From the NCBI GenBank assembly GCA_948099385.1, contig CANUEZ040000103.1:7612501-7676500 (forward strand): a stretch of DNA of 64,000 nt, in the 5' to 3' direction. Source of the stretch: Fasciola hepatica (Eukaryota > Platyhelminthes > Trematoda > Plagiorchiida > Fasciolidae). Made by a program: the position numbers and the translations under genes. The notes beneath the pieces were generated by a model, which saw only the letters and a program-made list of their open reading frames with translations, did no database searches and had not been told where the DNA came from. Of this stretch, positions 44,055 to 55,836 are shown one piece after another (position 1 is the stretch's first letter; the number at the start of each line of letters is the position of its first letter).

Positions 44055-45199
44055 CGAAGTAACTACATTGGCTCACGGTCAGCTGAACTGTTCTTTAAAG
44101 TATTGGGGCCAACAGTCAAGCCTCCGATGTTTTCCATGAATAGGCTTTAAATTTCCAGAGCAAATCGTTTCAATGACAGGGTATGCCGTTCGCCGATGTC
44201 ACGAACAAGTATGAACAGTCTTTGACTGTTGCTCGAAGCAGCTGCTACTTCCATCTCTTCGGCTTTCTTGATCCATCAATGATCGCAATTCTTCCTAAGG
44301 CTCTTTGCATCTTAATTTTGTGGATTTCTTCGTATCTTTTGCATCTCAATACTGTTCAAGAGCAAACATTTTTGGCCTATTAGACTCAGTAAAGTTTTAG
44401 AAAACCAGTGCATTTGATGGACATCGGATCAAGGGACACAAGCGAAAGCTGCTACCACCTCCGTTGCCTGTTGGGTATGGTGCGAACTTCTGAATCAGAC
44501 AAACGTTGTACGGCAAACCGAGTTTGCAGTTTATTTCGACGGCCATGGAGCTGGAGCAATATTCGCAACAAAAGATGCATGGGCCGACTCTACTTACGTG
44601 GACCAGTAAGATCTACAATTCCAAACAAAACGAACCACTGGTAGCTTATTGTAATGTGTTTGATCTGGCTCAGAGCACCTGTTGACTTAGAACGCCATGT
44701 CAACGTACGATTTCATGTGTCGGAAATTCATACTAGACAATAATAATCGATGGTTTGCACAGAACCAAGAATATAAAAGGGGTAACTGGAGAACTTCAAA
44801 TATTGGGATTAGGTCGATAAAGAAAGTTTGTGGATACGCAAACTTCACTGACTGTGACACTTAAGAATATCCCATCGTCGATAGTAACCTCCGGTACTGC
44901 AGTTCCACGTCCATCTGGTGGAGGTTTTCGATCGGCAAATTGCTTCTCTCCGTGTTTATCCGCTGGGTTGTCCTCCCCGGGGGCAAAGCGGGAAGTACCA
45001 GAAATTGCCCAACAACTGGTTCATTGACTGGACTTCGTCTGACCTCCCCCAATGACCCATCAGTCATGATTGCATCTCCGGCTCAAGGAAGCCATCCTAC
45101 ATAGTTTTGTGTCATGGAGGCACACAAGCCATCTCATCATGTGGAGGTGCAGTACTGTCGGGTTTATTTAGGCGAAACAGCCAATGGGTATTTCTTACA

Positions 45200-45478
45200 T
45201 CAGTTGAATTTCCCTGCAGATCTACGGCCCCGTAGGTGGGCCTGTCGAAACGAACCGCTGACGAGTGCCAGAAAAGCTACTGAGGAGGCTGACATTGAAG
45301 GCCAGGGCAAACAGCGTTTTAGACGCCGCTGCTGATTGTGATTTGGTGAACCATCAACTTTATGAATTGTTGCACTCACACCTAGTAACCTCCTGCCAGT
45401 GAATCGAATAAGACAGAACAGTTTGTGGTAACTTCCCACGGCGGTAGCACGTTCTATGGCTGATGCACTTTGCGACAA
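45200..45478 (-). pseudogene. LINE ORF2 linker, copy B
   Basis: Identical in translation to 21953-22231. Confidence 0.58.
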
Positions 45479-46086
45479 CCTGATTTCGCGATACCCACAA
45501 AGACTCTCGTTAGGTGCACCTCATTGAGAAAGCTGTTTAGTTATATTCCTTTCGATGCACACAAAAGGTATGTTTCTTTGCATTCTTTCTACTGTGATGA
45601 TCTCAAAAATTTAAAAGGCGGTGTGCTTCCTTTTGTCTAACAGTTCTTACGATCGGAAAACGTCCAAGCTTCTAAAGCTTGTGTAGCCGCTCATGTGACT
45701 GTTGAAAAGAATAATTGCGATAAAGACACTGTTTGATGAACATACTGAGGAAAGTATGAAGCGATTGTTTCTTGATAGTCAAACGACGGGTCAATAAAAT
45801 CCCTTTGATCTAAGCGACTGGTGAAAGTTACACAAATTCACTTGGTCGATGTGCAGCTATCATCCGGATTTACTCAGGTGGAATAAAATATTTTCCGGAA
45901 TGTATCTGTACGTAATGTTCAGCACAAAAGTTAATGACGATTTTTGCTGATTTATGGACCAACGCAAGATTGTAGGCGGAAAACTGTGACAGCCGTTTGA
46001 GCATGAAAGTATTCAGTTTCATCACTGAGTGCTATGAACTGTGGTTCCTTAGTAAAATGTTCCAGCTTGGGCTGAAGCAACACGAT

Positions 46087-46860
46087 GACTTGCTGGTTGC
46101 ACCGTCGAGCGGAGATGAATATTTCCAACATTTGACCCACCTATTTCAAAGTTTTTCCGAACATCGAATGGTAGTCAATCCGGATAAATGTGAACTTGGC
46201 AAACCCAAACTTGTGTTCCTCAGCCACAATGTCACTCGAGAGGGTATAAGCCCTGCGAGGATAAAGCGCGCGATATTCTGCATTGCACGGCACCGTCCTG
46301 GATCAAAGAGCCTGAGGTATTTTTGGGGTTGGTGAACGTTTTTCGACCTTTCCTACCCCACGCTGCTGAACCTTGGCTTCCAATAACCCCAACCGTCCCG
46401 AAACTGTCCGTTTCTGGGTGCTGGCAGCCGTCAGAGTTCTCTTCTCGACGCTTCAGTCCCACGGAAACCAAATATAGTGCTTTTGGTTGCGAACTGCTGG
46501 CTGCATATAACGCCGGTAACCAATTACGCCGTGCGGTCGAGGGTTGATATGTCATACTCTATACCGACTATAGGCCTTTGACGCATGCATTGCATACTAA
46601 GCCTGACCGTTACCCCTCCCGAAAAGTCAGATATTTGGACTGTATTTCTTAGTTCACGTCTGACCTCCGACACGTTAAATGACAGCCAATCTAGGTTGCA
46701 GCTACATTGCCGCGTATTCCACTTGATGCCATCAAATCTTCGGTTTGAGACATCCCCGCCGTGGCTGCAGCACAGGCACGGTATTCCTCATGTATGGAAG
46801 ACGCTCAGTCATCGTCGCTACAGTGTCAGTCCGTACCTCTGGCCACCAGTGCTGGGACAT
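46087..46860 (+). pseudogene. Gypsy copy B RT end and RNase H, internally deleted
   Basis: Starts inside the catalytic box: DDLLVAPSSGDEYFQHLTHL, then NPDKCELGKPKLVFLSHNVT. This repeats, at about 90% identity, the residues already present at 42840-43058. It then reads NVFRPFLPHAAEPWLPITPT, jumps to SSRRFSPTETKYSAFGCELL (the catalytic core of RNase H is missing), and in another frame continues LYTDYRPLTHALHTKPDRYP and FTSDLRHVK. It is the native continuation of the gypsy element whose middle was replaced by the duplicated block. Confidence 0.75.
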
Positions 46861-47430
46861 TACTCTGTGACATGTCTACTGGCATACCGTCCCCACTCGT
46901 ACCATGAACTCTCACATCCAGGCATTGCAGCCAGTCTCCGTTTAGTAGCTGCATGATAAGTCTCGCTGTCCATAAATAAAGATGTTCATATGTGGGCAAA
47001 ACAGTGTCTACAACGTCAACGATCTAAAGTGCATAGGCACGTAGCTTCACCCATCTTTACTTCAACTACGCCTGATGCTCGCTCCGATCATATCCACGTA
47101 GACATTGTGGGTCCAATAACCCCATCACACCGGTTTACCCATTTACTAGCGTGCATCGATAGATTTACGAGGTGGCTCGAAGCTTTTCCAATCTCTGTCG
47201 TCACGGCCGAATCAGTTGCTCAACATCTGATAGAACGATGGCGAGCTTTGTATGGTTGTCCTTATACAATCGAATCCGTTCGAGAGCAACTATTTGAGTC
47301 CGAACTATTCTCTTTAATAACTTACTTGCTTAGTACGGAACGCATTCGCACGACCACGTACCATCCGACATCGAATGGTTTAGTCGAAAGTTTCATCGCC
47401 AAATCAAAGCGGATCTTATAGCGCACGAGA
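46861..47430 (+). pseudogene. Gypsy copy B integrase, second Asp lost
   Basis: 46990-47421: CLQRQRSKVHRHVASPIF (zinc CxxC reduced to CLQR), SDHIHVDIVGPITPSHRFTH (first Asp), LYGCPYTIESVREQLFESEL, where the family has TDRG..FES so the second Asp is lost, and TTTYHPTSNGLVESFIAKSK (Glu kept). The upstream half-site LSHPGIAASLRLV comes before two stops. Inactive. Confidence 0.78.
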
Positions 47431-48297
47431 GCCCAGACCGGTATAAAACGTTACCACTAGTTCTGTTTGGTATCAGGACTTACATAAATGCAGATATCCA
47501 ATTTCCCGCTTTGGACCTTGTCCACGGTACGATACTATGGCTGCCTGGGAATTCTATACGCCACGGAGTACAGATTCACTTTCTGCACAGACTAACGTTC
47601 ACCGTTTTCTACGTACCTGCAAAATCTCACTCCAGCGCAGGCTCAAATGCAGCGACGACAGGTTATCGTGGAGACAGAACTCGAAGCTTGTTCGCATGTA
47701 CTATTCCGTGTTGTTTCGGCGCTCAAACCATTACAACAGCAATACGAAGGTCCATTTCGCGTGATTTATTGTCACGATAAGACCTTTAAGGTTGATTGAT
47801 ACGGTCGCGTCGCCGCAGTTGGCATCGATCGTCTCAAAGCCGCCTACGTTGATGACAGCGTGTCGCCCGCTGACATGAGATTTGACGTTGACGCTGCACT
47901 ACCTGTTGACGACACTTCCGTGTCCCGTCAAGGTCTGCAGTCGGCTTTGCCTGCTACCAATTTGATTGAGGCTATCGTCTCGCGTTTAGGACAGCACCTA
48001 GTTGGTACTGCTACGACTTCGAATAAGGCTATCGTCTCACGTTCAAGTCAGCAGAGCACGCCTGTGAGCTCGTCCGTGAATGAAACTCCATTCTCAAGTT
48101 CCGGTAGGGAGATTGTTTGCCCAACACATTTTCGTGGCTGGGTCAAACGCGATCTTAATCGTAACACCATAACCTTGTTGGTCCCACGAAATGTGGAGAA
48201 TTTTGGCACCAACATTTGCATTCTGAATCGGCCCTGTCGTTGTCTTACCTTGCCGCCAACGTACCTACAGATTCGGCTTCGGGATATCATATAGGTT
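47431..48297 (+). pseudogene. Gypsy copy B post-integrase tail
   Basis: SPDRYKTLPLVLFGIRTYIN and ADIQFPALDLVHGT / LWLPGNS follow the integrase. After a frame change come AAVGIDRLKAAYVDDSV and a long serine/threonine-rich segment (47860-48294) ending near GREIVCPTHFRGWVKRDLNR. The DRLKAAYV box is the usual closing motif. The 144-codon open tail is longer than its counterpart at 32195-32485. Confidence 0.6.
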
Positions 48298-48533
48298 AGC
48301 GGTTACACGACGCGGGAAGTTATAGACGTGACACCTGGAAAACGATTCATGCAACCATCGACCATCATCCCACAGTTCATGCATACCACGGAATCTGCCA
48401 AGAAGCATCCTACAGCACAGCTACACTCACGTATTTTGCACGCTTTTACGCGCCTGAAGTTTTTTTATGCGTACTCCCCGTTGACCTTTTTCGAAAGCTT
48501 TTCACACTTTCTAGAGCGGGGCTGCTGTGGTGA

Positions 48534-48952
48534 CGTCGATAACTTTGAGAAAATGACTGTTTCCTAGATTCCATTTTGGATCTATTTTCTCTATGATCTT
48601 TTTTGACGTTTGATATCGACCTCATAGTTTTCTCCGGTTGCGTACGTTTACTGGACTGACGTTTCCGAGTTTTCCGTTGACCTCGTCCTAAATCACGTTC
48701 ACTTTCGGTCGTTCGCTAATTGTACTCGCTGGCGGTTCGCTTTCTGCATAGCTGTTGCGTTTCGTTACGTTTTCCGTTCGGTTTATCTCTCGTATCGGTA
48801 CTGTTTTGGTGCCACGTAATATAGAATACACATTGCATCTGTGAACAGACTTGCGTCTTCTCTATTCGTCCGATGGAGGGGATAACGCTGGTATTCCGCT
48901 GCTATACCCAACAGGAGACACGTTCACCAGCCGCTCTCGATCGTCTTCTATA
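48534..48952 (+). repeat. Gypsy copy B 3' LTR, about 419 bp
   Basis: TGACGTCGATAACTTTGAG ... CGTCTTCTATA. A purine-rich AGAGCGGGG tract precedes it at about 48514. It is about 95% identical to the LTR at 26874-27291, with matching ends. With 40491-40890 it bounds an 8.46-kb element. Confidence 0.75.
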
Positions 48953-49185
48953 CCTATCTGGAAGGAAATAACAAAGGAAGAATAATCTGGATTTTCCTGT
49001 ACATTGTTTGACAGCTTTGCTCCAATACAGTTCCACGGATGCCTTTTGCTTCTTGGTTTTATTCCTTCCAGTTGTATACGAGTGAGAGTAAATGAACTGG
49101 GAACAGTGGGTCGCTTACAGAGATTCAGTTGACTGGGTTGGGAAAATGGGTAAATTTAGGAAAGTATTTCGAGGCTACCAGGAAT

Positions 49186-49325
49186 TTGGGCTATCCCCAT
49201 CGGGAACTCATTGGGGCCCAATAAGGATGCGGTTACTATCCCAACCAAAATCCAAAGCATCCCAACCGAATCCCAATCAAATCCCAATAGGGGTCCCATT
49301 GGGATTTGGTTGGGATTGCCACATG

Positions 49326-49326
<1 letters not shown>
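49186..49326. repeat. CCCAACCAAATCCCAAT motif array, second copy
   Basis: Begins AATTTGGGCTATCCCC and ends GATTGCCACATGGG. Near the end, AATCAAATCCCAAT pairs with ATTGGGATTTGGTT around AGGGGTCCC, a 14-base stem. Ends and motifs match 16183-16366, but the flanks do not. Confidence 0.75.

Positions 49327-49327
<1 letters not shown>

Positions 49328-49362
<35 letters not shown>
49328..49362. repeat. (TA)n microsatellite
   Basis: Directly abuts the GGG end of the motif array. Followed by ATTCATAAGTACG. Confidence 0.95.
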
Positions 49363-49365
<3 letters not shown>

Positions 49366-50390
49366 TAAGTACGAATAAATGTATACACATACATTAACAG
49401 CTGGTCAGACTTTCTGGCAACAACGAGTTCCATTACGTTTACAGGAAAATAACATGATTCCATTTATCATGCACGCTTCAAGGCTTTCAATGTTGCTCGT
49501 CGGCAGTAATCGTGGACTGTACAAATCGCTTAAATAGGTATCATTTATCGCGTGTGATCGAAAGCCGCGCAAACAGTAGCGTTTTCCCGCTCCCGTATTT
49601 TCAGTTTATACCCATGTTGGGTAAGAACAATCCGAGATACCGCAGAGCAGCTTTGGGACGCAAACTTGGCCTTCACTCGACTAAGACAAAAGCTCACGAT
49701 TACACTGCTATTCACAGCCATGATTATGAGTGAAAATCGCATAATATTGGTCACGAGACTGTTTGAAGACTAATTGTGTAACTGTTCTCCTGAATTGTCA
49801 AATATTTCTCTGCCCACTTAATACCGGCATGTTACCAGAATGTTGCGGTGGGCAATGTGCTGCTTGGGCTCTGACTGCAATTTCAGAACCCCATCACCGT
49901 GTATTATGAAAACCCTCCTACCCGGTTACTCAGTGGTGGTCGTTCAAATGTCCAACTGGTGCACACTTCCATCCTTTTCTGGAAGCTCTGACACGTTGCA
50001 ACCATATTTCGGCACCCATAAGGCACATTGTGCATTATTTCTGCCTCAACTCGCGGTCAATGTTGTGCTGTCCGACGCCTGTTGCTTTACTGGTCATTGC
50101 GACCACTGCACACTTTAATATTCTCCAGTGTTGCTTATGTCAGCACTCCCTTGTTCGTCCAGCCATTCTGTAAGCACGTTAGTTTCACGGATCTGAAAAT
50201 AGATGCACAGTTCAAAACAATTGGTCACAGCACGAGGTCAATCTCGATAAAAGACAAAGCTCAGGAACCAGTGAACGTATATTTGTACGAGGCACCACAG
50301 CGATCGATACAGGCCAAAACCGGAAGTGCCGTTCTTTGGGGCATCCGTGGGGTTTTGTTATATATTTTCGGGGCCCGGGTCGAACTTGTA

Positions 50391-50808
50391 TGGAAGACGT
50401 TCTAGAGCGGCTGGTGAACGTGTCTCCTGTTGGGTATAGCAGCGGAATACCAACGTTATCCCCTCCATCGGACGAATAGAGAAGACGCAAGTCTGTTCAC
50501 AGATGCAATGTGTATTCTATATTACGTGGCACCAAAACAGTACCGATACGAGAGATAAACCGAACGGAAAACGTAACGAAACGCAACAGCTATGCAGAAA
50601 GCGAACCGCCAGCGAGTACAATTAGCGAACGACCGAAAGTGAACGTGATTTAGGACGAGGTCAACGGAAAACTCGGAAACGTCAGTCCAGTAAACGTACG
50701 CAACCGGAGAAAACTATGAGGTCGATATCAAACGTCAAAAAAGATCATAGAGAAAATAGATCCAAAATGGAATCTAGGAAACAGTCATTTTCTCAAAACG
50801 ATCGAGGT
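50391..50808 (-). repeat. Gypsy LTR, right arm (inverted copy of 26874-27291)
   Basis: Same 418-bp LTR on the opposite strand. It keeps the 'GGGGATAACG' and 'TCCTAGATTCC' forms seen at 48534-48952 where the left-arm copy has GGGATAACG and TCCTGGATTCC. It is therefore at some sites closer to the copy B 3' LTR than to its own inverted partner. Confidence 0.72.
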
Positions 50809-50962
50809 CACTACAAAAGTTCAACTGACCTCTGCAATGGTACGGTAAAATACGAAAATTTAATAGTCACGTGCACTCATATATAGTGATATTGATGAAA
50901 AGTGAATTATTAATGGAAATCCGTAAAAGAAAGTACCAAAAATAAATGTTGGTATACGTGCT

Positions 50963-52353
50963 TCACAATGTATCGCATACAATTACACATGAAGCAGTGG
51001 TTCACTGAATTTCAAAACCCATGTGTATGCAATATTTTACTTGGGTTTCCTGCCCGACGATCCGCGGTCCTTGGCGCTGTTAAACCAGTGTTGTATATGT
51101 TTCACGATATCCCCGTCGGAGATATCTCTCAGCCGCTCACTGTTTTTAACGGCGTTTAATGTCGTATGAATTGTGTGATACGAAAATACCTGCTTTCAAT
51201 TACGCACATTAATCGTAGCTGTGAGACGGCGGTCTTAGTAACACTGCCTGACCAGCAAAACTGCTTTGCAAGCTCATCGCTGGCCATCAGGGGCAACATA
51301 TTTCGGACTGATTCCTGGAGGTCATTTGTTACAGTCCTGACAAGCATGGAAACTTGGAACAATAATGAGCAATATTGTTATCTTACCAGGTGTTCGTAGT
51401 TTGACAGAACATCCGTATAACCATCCATGGTTTTTGAGTCTTCCATTGTGGTGGCTCTTGTCGCTTTGTAGAATGATTGCACCCCGGGTGTTGGTCTTGA
51501 GCTAGATAAGTCGTTTATTTGGTTTTGTAACGCCTCGAACCCGGAGTTCAGCAGTGCTATGATGGTAGAGAATTTTATATTCATGTCTCCTACCATGGCG
51601 GCCACTGAAACCTGCAACTTGTCCACCTTTTTTCCTAACTGTCCCACGGTGATATGTGTCTTTTCAATGGACTTTTCGTTGAAACTAGTGGAACTAGCAT
51701 TTCCAAAACTACATGGTGGTGTAAATGAATCTAGCAAGAACTGGTTCACTTACGATATAGGTGACAAAATCGGAATTCGATTGCCGGCTTCTAGTATACG
51801 GGACGGTCTGGGTGACAGGAAGTATTTAGTTAGGTTGCTTACCATACCCCGCTATCTGACTAGCAGTAAGACATTGTTCCGGTAGACTTGGAACAACTAC
51901 TGGTTCCAGGGGTCGTATTTTGTGTTTGGTTCGCAATCAGTATCTTCTGAATCACTGCTGAAATTGATGGTTCATCTGCAGGGGTCAGAAAATGCCAATG
52001 AAATACATTTTGCGTGATGTATACCTCGTTGCAAACAGTGTCATTGGTACTGTCGCATCACAGGCCTCTGAAGTGGCATCCTGCAGATATTGCGACTGAC
52101 ACTCCTGAATCTCATGGAAACTTTCTGGTGTAATCGTTTAATGTTTTGAATGAACTCGTACTTGAACTAAACAGTTCATGGTATTCATCAACGGGAATGT
52201 CGTCGGGCATTTGTTTACCTAAAATTAACATGCTCCGACATTCCGAAGCACGTTTCCCGCTTGGCCATCTTGTGTGTTTTGAATCCACCAGCCAGCTGTG
52301 ATGTATGATTCAAACTGAACCGTCCTTTGGGAAACGTACGAGCCGAAACATCT
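50963..52353 (-). CDS. DUF4806-like companion gene (right copy)
   Basis: Inverted copy of 25330-26720. The translated exons match except for one residue (NEKSIEK against NEKFIEK in the 51378-51749 exon). The coiled-coil exon, the MLPLMASDELAKQFCWSG exon and the HIQHWFNSAKDRG exon are all kept open. The same exon structure in both copies supports a real spliced gene. Activity is unknown. Confidence 0.48.
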
Positions 52354-52392
52354 GAAAAGGAAATCCATTGTTATTATTAAAAGTATTTAGTT

Positions 52393-53187
52393 CTTGAAAA
52401 AGTATGCAACACAGGGATAACTACAAAGTATCTTAAGCATGGCATTAACAAGAATTTACACTCAATATCGACAGTTGTAGCAGAGAAAACAACCACACCT
52501 AACTTATCGACGGAGAAAACGTACATATAAGTAGATGGTAAATACTTTGTGAAGAATGGTTGTGGATTAACAAATCGTTTGAAACGAATGATATTATCCG
52601 AAATGTTGACAATGACACCAGGAAACCCGTGTACAATGACTACATTGTCCGAAGATCGATCAGTGAAAAAACCAATCCTAAGAAAGAAAACGTTATTCTA
52701 TATCGGTGTTCGGAATAGTGGCGAACCAGTATCATCCATATAGGAATTCCACTGTAATGGAAGAGGAAGAGATCGGCCCTCAATCAATCTCTTGTACAAT
52801 TGTTGGCCAGCATTTCTGGGTCCTTTGATAGGACATTTCAAATAACCAAGGTAGGATTCAAAAGGAAAGGCGGAAAAGTAGTCCAACATTCCGTGTAGAA
52901 GTACATCATCATTCAAATGAATCAAATTGTGAAAATTATAAACGAGTTCTTTCGAACCGTAAAAAAGTTCAAATTGTTGGACAAACATGGAGAGAAGATC
53001 AGCTACGGACTGGTGGTAACGAACATAAAAGCGAGGATGAGAGAGCATGTGCTCCGATTTTGAGTGCCCAAAAATGGTGGTACACATCTTCCGGTAGTAA
53101 ATGTATCAAACCTACGGGTCCCAGGTATAGTAAGAATTGTCGGTATTCGCTAGCTTTCAGCGTTCCATGTCGCTGACATGTCGACAT
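52393..53187 (-). CDS. CACTA-like transposase C-terminal part (right copy)
   Basis: Inverted copy of 24496-25290 with very few differences. One changes the candidate intron donor from GTACTGG to ATACTGG (MDGTG to MDDTG), which would block the splice predicted for the left copy. The opposite-strand frame at 52549-52743 is a shadow. Confidence 0.6.
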
Positions 53188-53552
53188 TTCTGGGAATTAT
53201 ATCAGATAAAATGAAATACTGTATTACACAGAGTATGCAAATTGTTTTCAGGTGAAGGATGTAGAAAGATAGAGATTTATTCACAGTATGCTCATCAAAC
53301 AGTGTCTTTATCGCAATTATTCTTTTCAACAGTCACATGAGCGGCTACACAAGCTTTAGAAGCTTGGACGTTTTCCGATCGTAAGAACTGTTAGACAAAA
53401 GGAAGCACACCGCCTTTTAAATTTTTGAGATCATCACAGTAGAAAGAATGCAAAGAAACATACCTTTTGTGTGCATCGAAAGGAATATAACTAAACAGCT
53501 TTCTCAATGAGGTGCACCTAACGAGAGTCTTTGTGGATATCGCGAAATCAGG

Positions 53553-53831
53553 TTGTCGCAAAGTGCATCAGCCATAGAACGTGCTACCGCCGTGGGAAGT
53601 TACCACAAACTGTTCTGTCTTATTCGATTCACTGGCAGGAGGTTACTAGGTGTGAGTGCAACAATTCATAAAGTTGATGGTTCACCAAATCACAATCAGC
53701 AGCGGCGTCTAAAACGCTGTTTGCCCTGGCCTTCAATGTCAGCCTCCTCAGTAGCTTTTCTGGCACTCGTCAGCGGTTCGTTTCGACAGGCCCACCTACG
53801 GGGCCGTAGATCTGCAGGGAAATTCAACTGA
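53553..53831 (+). pseudogene. LINE ORF2 linker, inverted copy
   Basis: Same peptide as 21953-22231, now on the plus strand. Confidence 0.58.
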
Positions 53832-54976
53832 TGTAAGAAATACCCATTGGCTGTTTCGCCTAAATAAACCCGACAGTACTGCACCTCCACATGATGAGAT
53901 GGCTTGTGTGCCTCCATGACACAAAACTATGTAGGATGGCTTCCTTGAGCCGGAGATGCAATCATGACTGATGGGTCATTGGGGGAGGTCAGACGAAGTC
54001 CAGTCAATGAACCAGTTGTTGGGCAATTTCTGGTACTTCCCGCTTTGCCCCCGGGGAGGACAACCCAGCGGATAAACACGGAGAGAAGCAATTTGCCGAT
54101 CGAAAACCTCCACCAGATGGACGTGGAACTGCAGTACCGGAGGTTACTATCGACGATGGGATATTCTTAAGTGTCACAGTCAGTGAAGTTTGCGTATCCA
54201 CAAACTTTCTTTATCGACCTAATCCCAATATTTGAAGTTCTCCAGTTACCCCTTTTATATTCTTGGTTCTGTGCAAACCATCGATTATTATTGTCTAGTA
54301 TGAATTTCCGACACATGAAATCGTACGTTGACATGGCGTTCTAAGTCAACAGGTGCTCTGAGCCAGATCAAACACATTACAATAAGCTACCAGTGGTTCG
54401 TTTTGTTTGGAATTGTAGATCTTACTGGTCCACGTAAGTAGAGTCGGCCCATGCATCTTTTGTTGCGAATATTGCTCCAGCTCCATGGCCGTCGAAATAA
54501 ACTGCAAACTCGGTTTGCCGTACAACGTTTGTCTGATTCAGAAGTTCGCACCATACCCAACAGGCAACGGAGGTGGTAGCAGCTTTCGCTTGTGTCCCTT
54601 GATCCGATGTCCATCAAATGCACTGGTTTTCTAAAACTTTACTGAGTCTAATAGGCCAAAAATGTTTGCTCTTGAACAGTATTGAGATGCAAAAGATACG
54701 AAGAAATCCACAAAATTAAGATGCAAAGAGCCTTAGGAAGAATTGCGATCATTGATGGATCAAGAAAGCCGAAGAGATGGAAGTAGCAGCTGCTTCGAGC
54801 AACAGTCAAAGACTGTTCATACTTGTTCGTGACATCGGCGAACGACGTACCCTGTCATTGAAACGATTTGCTCTGGAAATTTAAAGCCTATTCATGGAAA
54901 ACATCGGAGGCTTGACTGTTGGCCCCAATACTTTAAAGAACAGTTCAGCTGACCGTGAGCCAATGTAGTTACTTCG

Positions 54977-55826
54977 ATGGCAACAACTGCGATTACCTTG
55001 GAAGTGTCATTTAAGCCTCTTTCGAAAGTAAACTTAAAGATGAGCACTCGGTTACTAAAGCGAGGGAGGGCGGCTGGTCCTGACAGACTCCCTCCAACTC
55101 TTTTCATAATGGGCGGTGGTGTTTTGATAAAACCATTTACCAACTTTTTATGTGACATTTGAAATGGGGAGCGTATTCCGTTGTCGTGGGATGAGTCACT
55201 GATTGTACCCATCTTCAAGAAAATAATACGTAATGACTGCAGTAACGATCATTGGATCAGCCTAATTCAGGTAGGCACAAAGATATTAGCCTCGATTTTT
55301 GCTTCGCCGTCTGACACCGACTCACGAGAGAAACCCCCGCAAACAGCGAGGCCGGATTCCGCCCAGGTCTGGGAAGGACCTACCAAATTTTTACTCTGCG
55401 TTAATACTTGAAACGCGTCACACACACCGTGGACTGACAATAACGGTTTTCTTCGATTCGAATGACCGAACAGCGCTATTCGATACTATTCATCGGATGG
55501 GTATGCCACAGAAATTCGTGAATCTACTGAGATCAATATGCTTCCATACTTCTGGCCGCGTGAGAGTTTACGGTGAACTATTCAGTCTGCCGGGAACTAC
55601 CAGCGATGGTCGACAGGGATGTTCCACTTCTCTATTCCTGTTCAACTTAGCTATGGACAAGATAAGGGAGAACGCCTTGCGAAATCTTCAGGATAGGCGT
55701 ATCGAACTAGGAAATAATGGAAAGCTCTGTGGCTTAGACCAGATCGATGACTTTGTCTGCTGTATGGAATATGTGCTATGTGCACTATATAGAAATTGTA
55801 CGAACCGTGCCTCTAATCGGCGTTAG
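54977..55826 (+). pseudogene. LINE ORF2 RT, inverted copy (QIDD)
   Basis: Same as 19958-20807, with four residue differences in the RT (HRMGMPQ for HRMVMPQ, GELFSL for GELSSL, ALRNLQ for ALRTLQ, CCMEYV for CCMECV). It shares the QIDD box and all frameshifts. The arm ends ten bases after the RT stop. Confidence 0.8.
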
Positions 55827-55836
55827 CTCTGCACCA

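Larger units (their letters stand above)
41572..46086 (+). repeat. Direct duplicated block, copy B (partner 18340-22839)
   Basis: Nearly identical to copy A over 4.5 kb, including the gypsy protease/RT, LINE pieces, both 140-bp repeats and the unidentified frame. It has 15 extra bases (ACCGCTGAAGATGTC, 42690-42704) that copy A lacks. The right edge at CGAT (46083-46086) passes directly into gypsy RT codons GACTTGCTGG. Confidence 0.9.
49492..55836 (-). repeat. Right arm of large inverted repeat
   Basis: Reverse complement of 19948-28113 minus 22501-24399. The outer end is GCTCTGCACCA (55836) and the inner end GTTGCTCGTCGGCAG (about 49492). A 24-base difference between two GCAGT.ATCGTG words near the inner end suggests a small deletion here. 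About 100 extra bases lie at 49715-49830. Confidence 0.9.
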
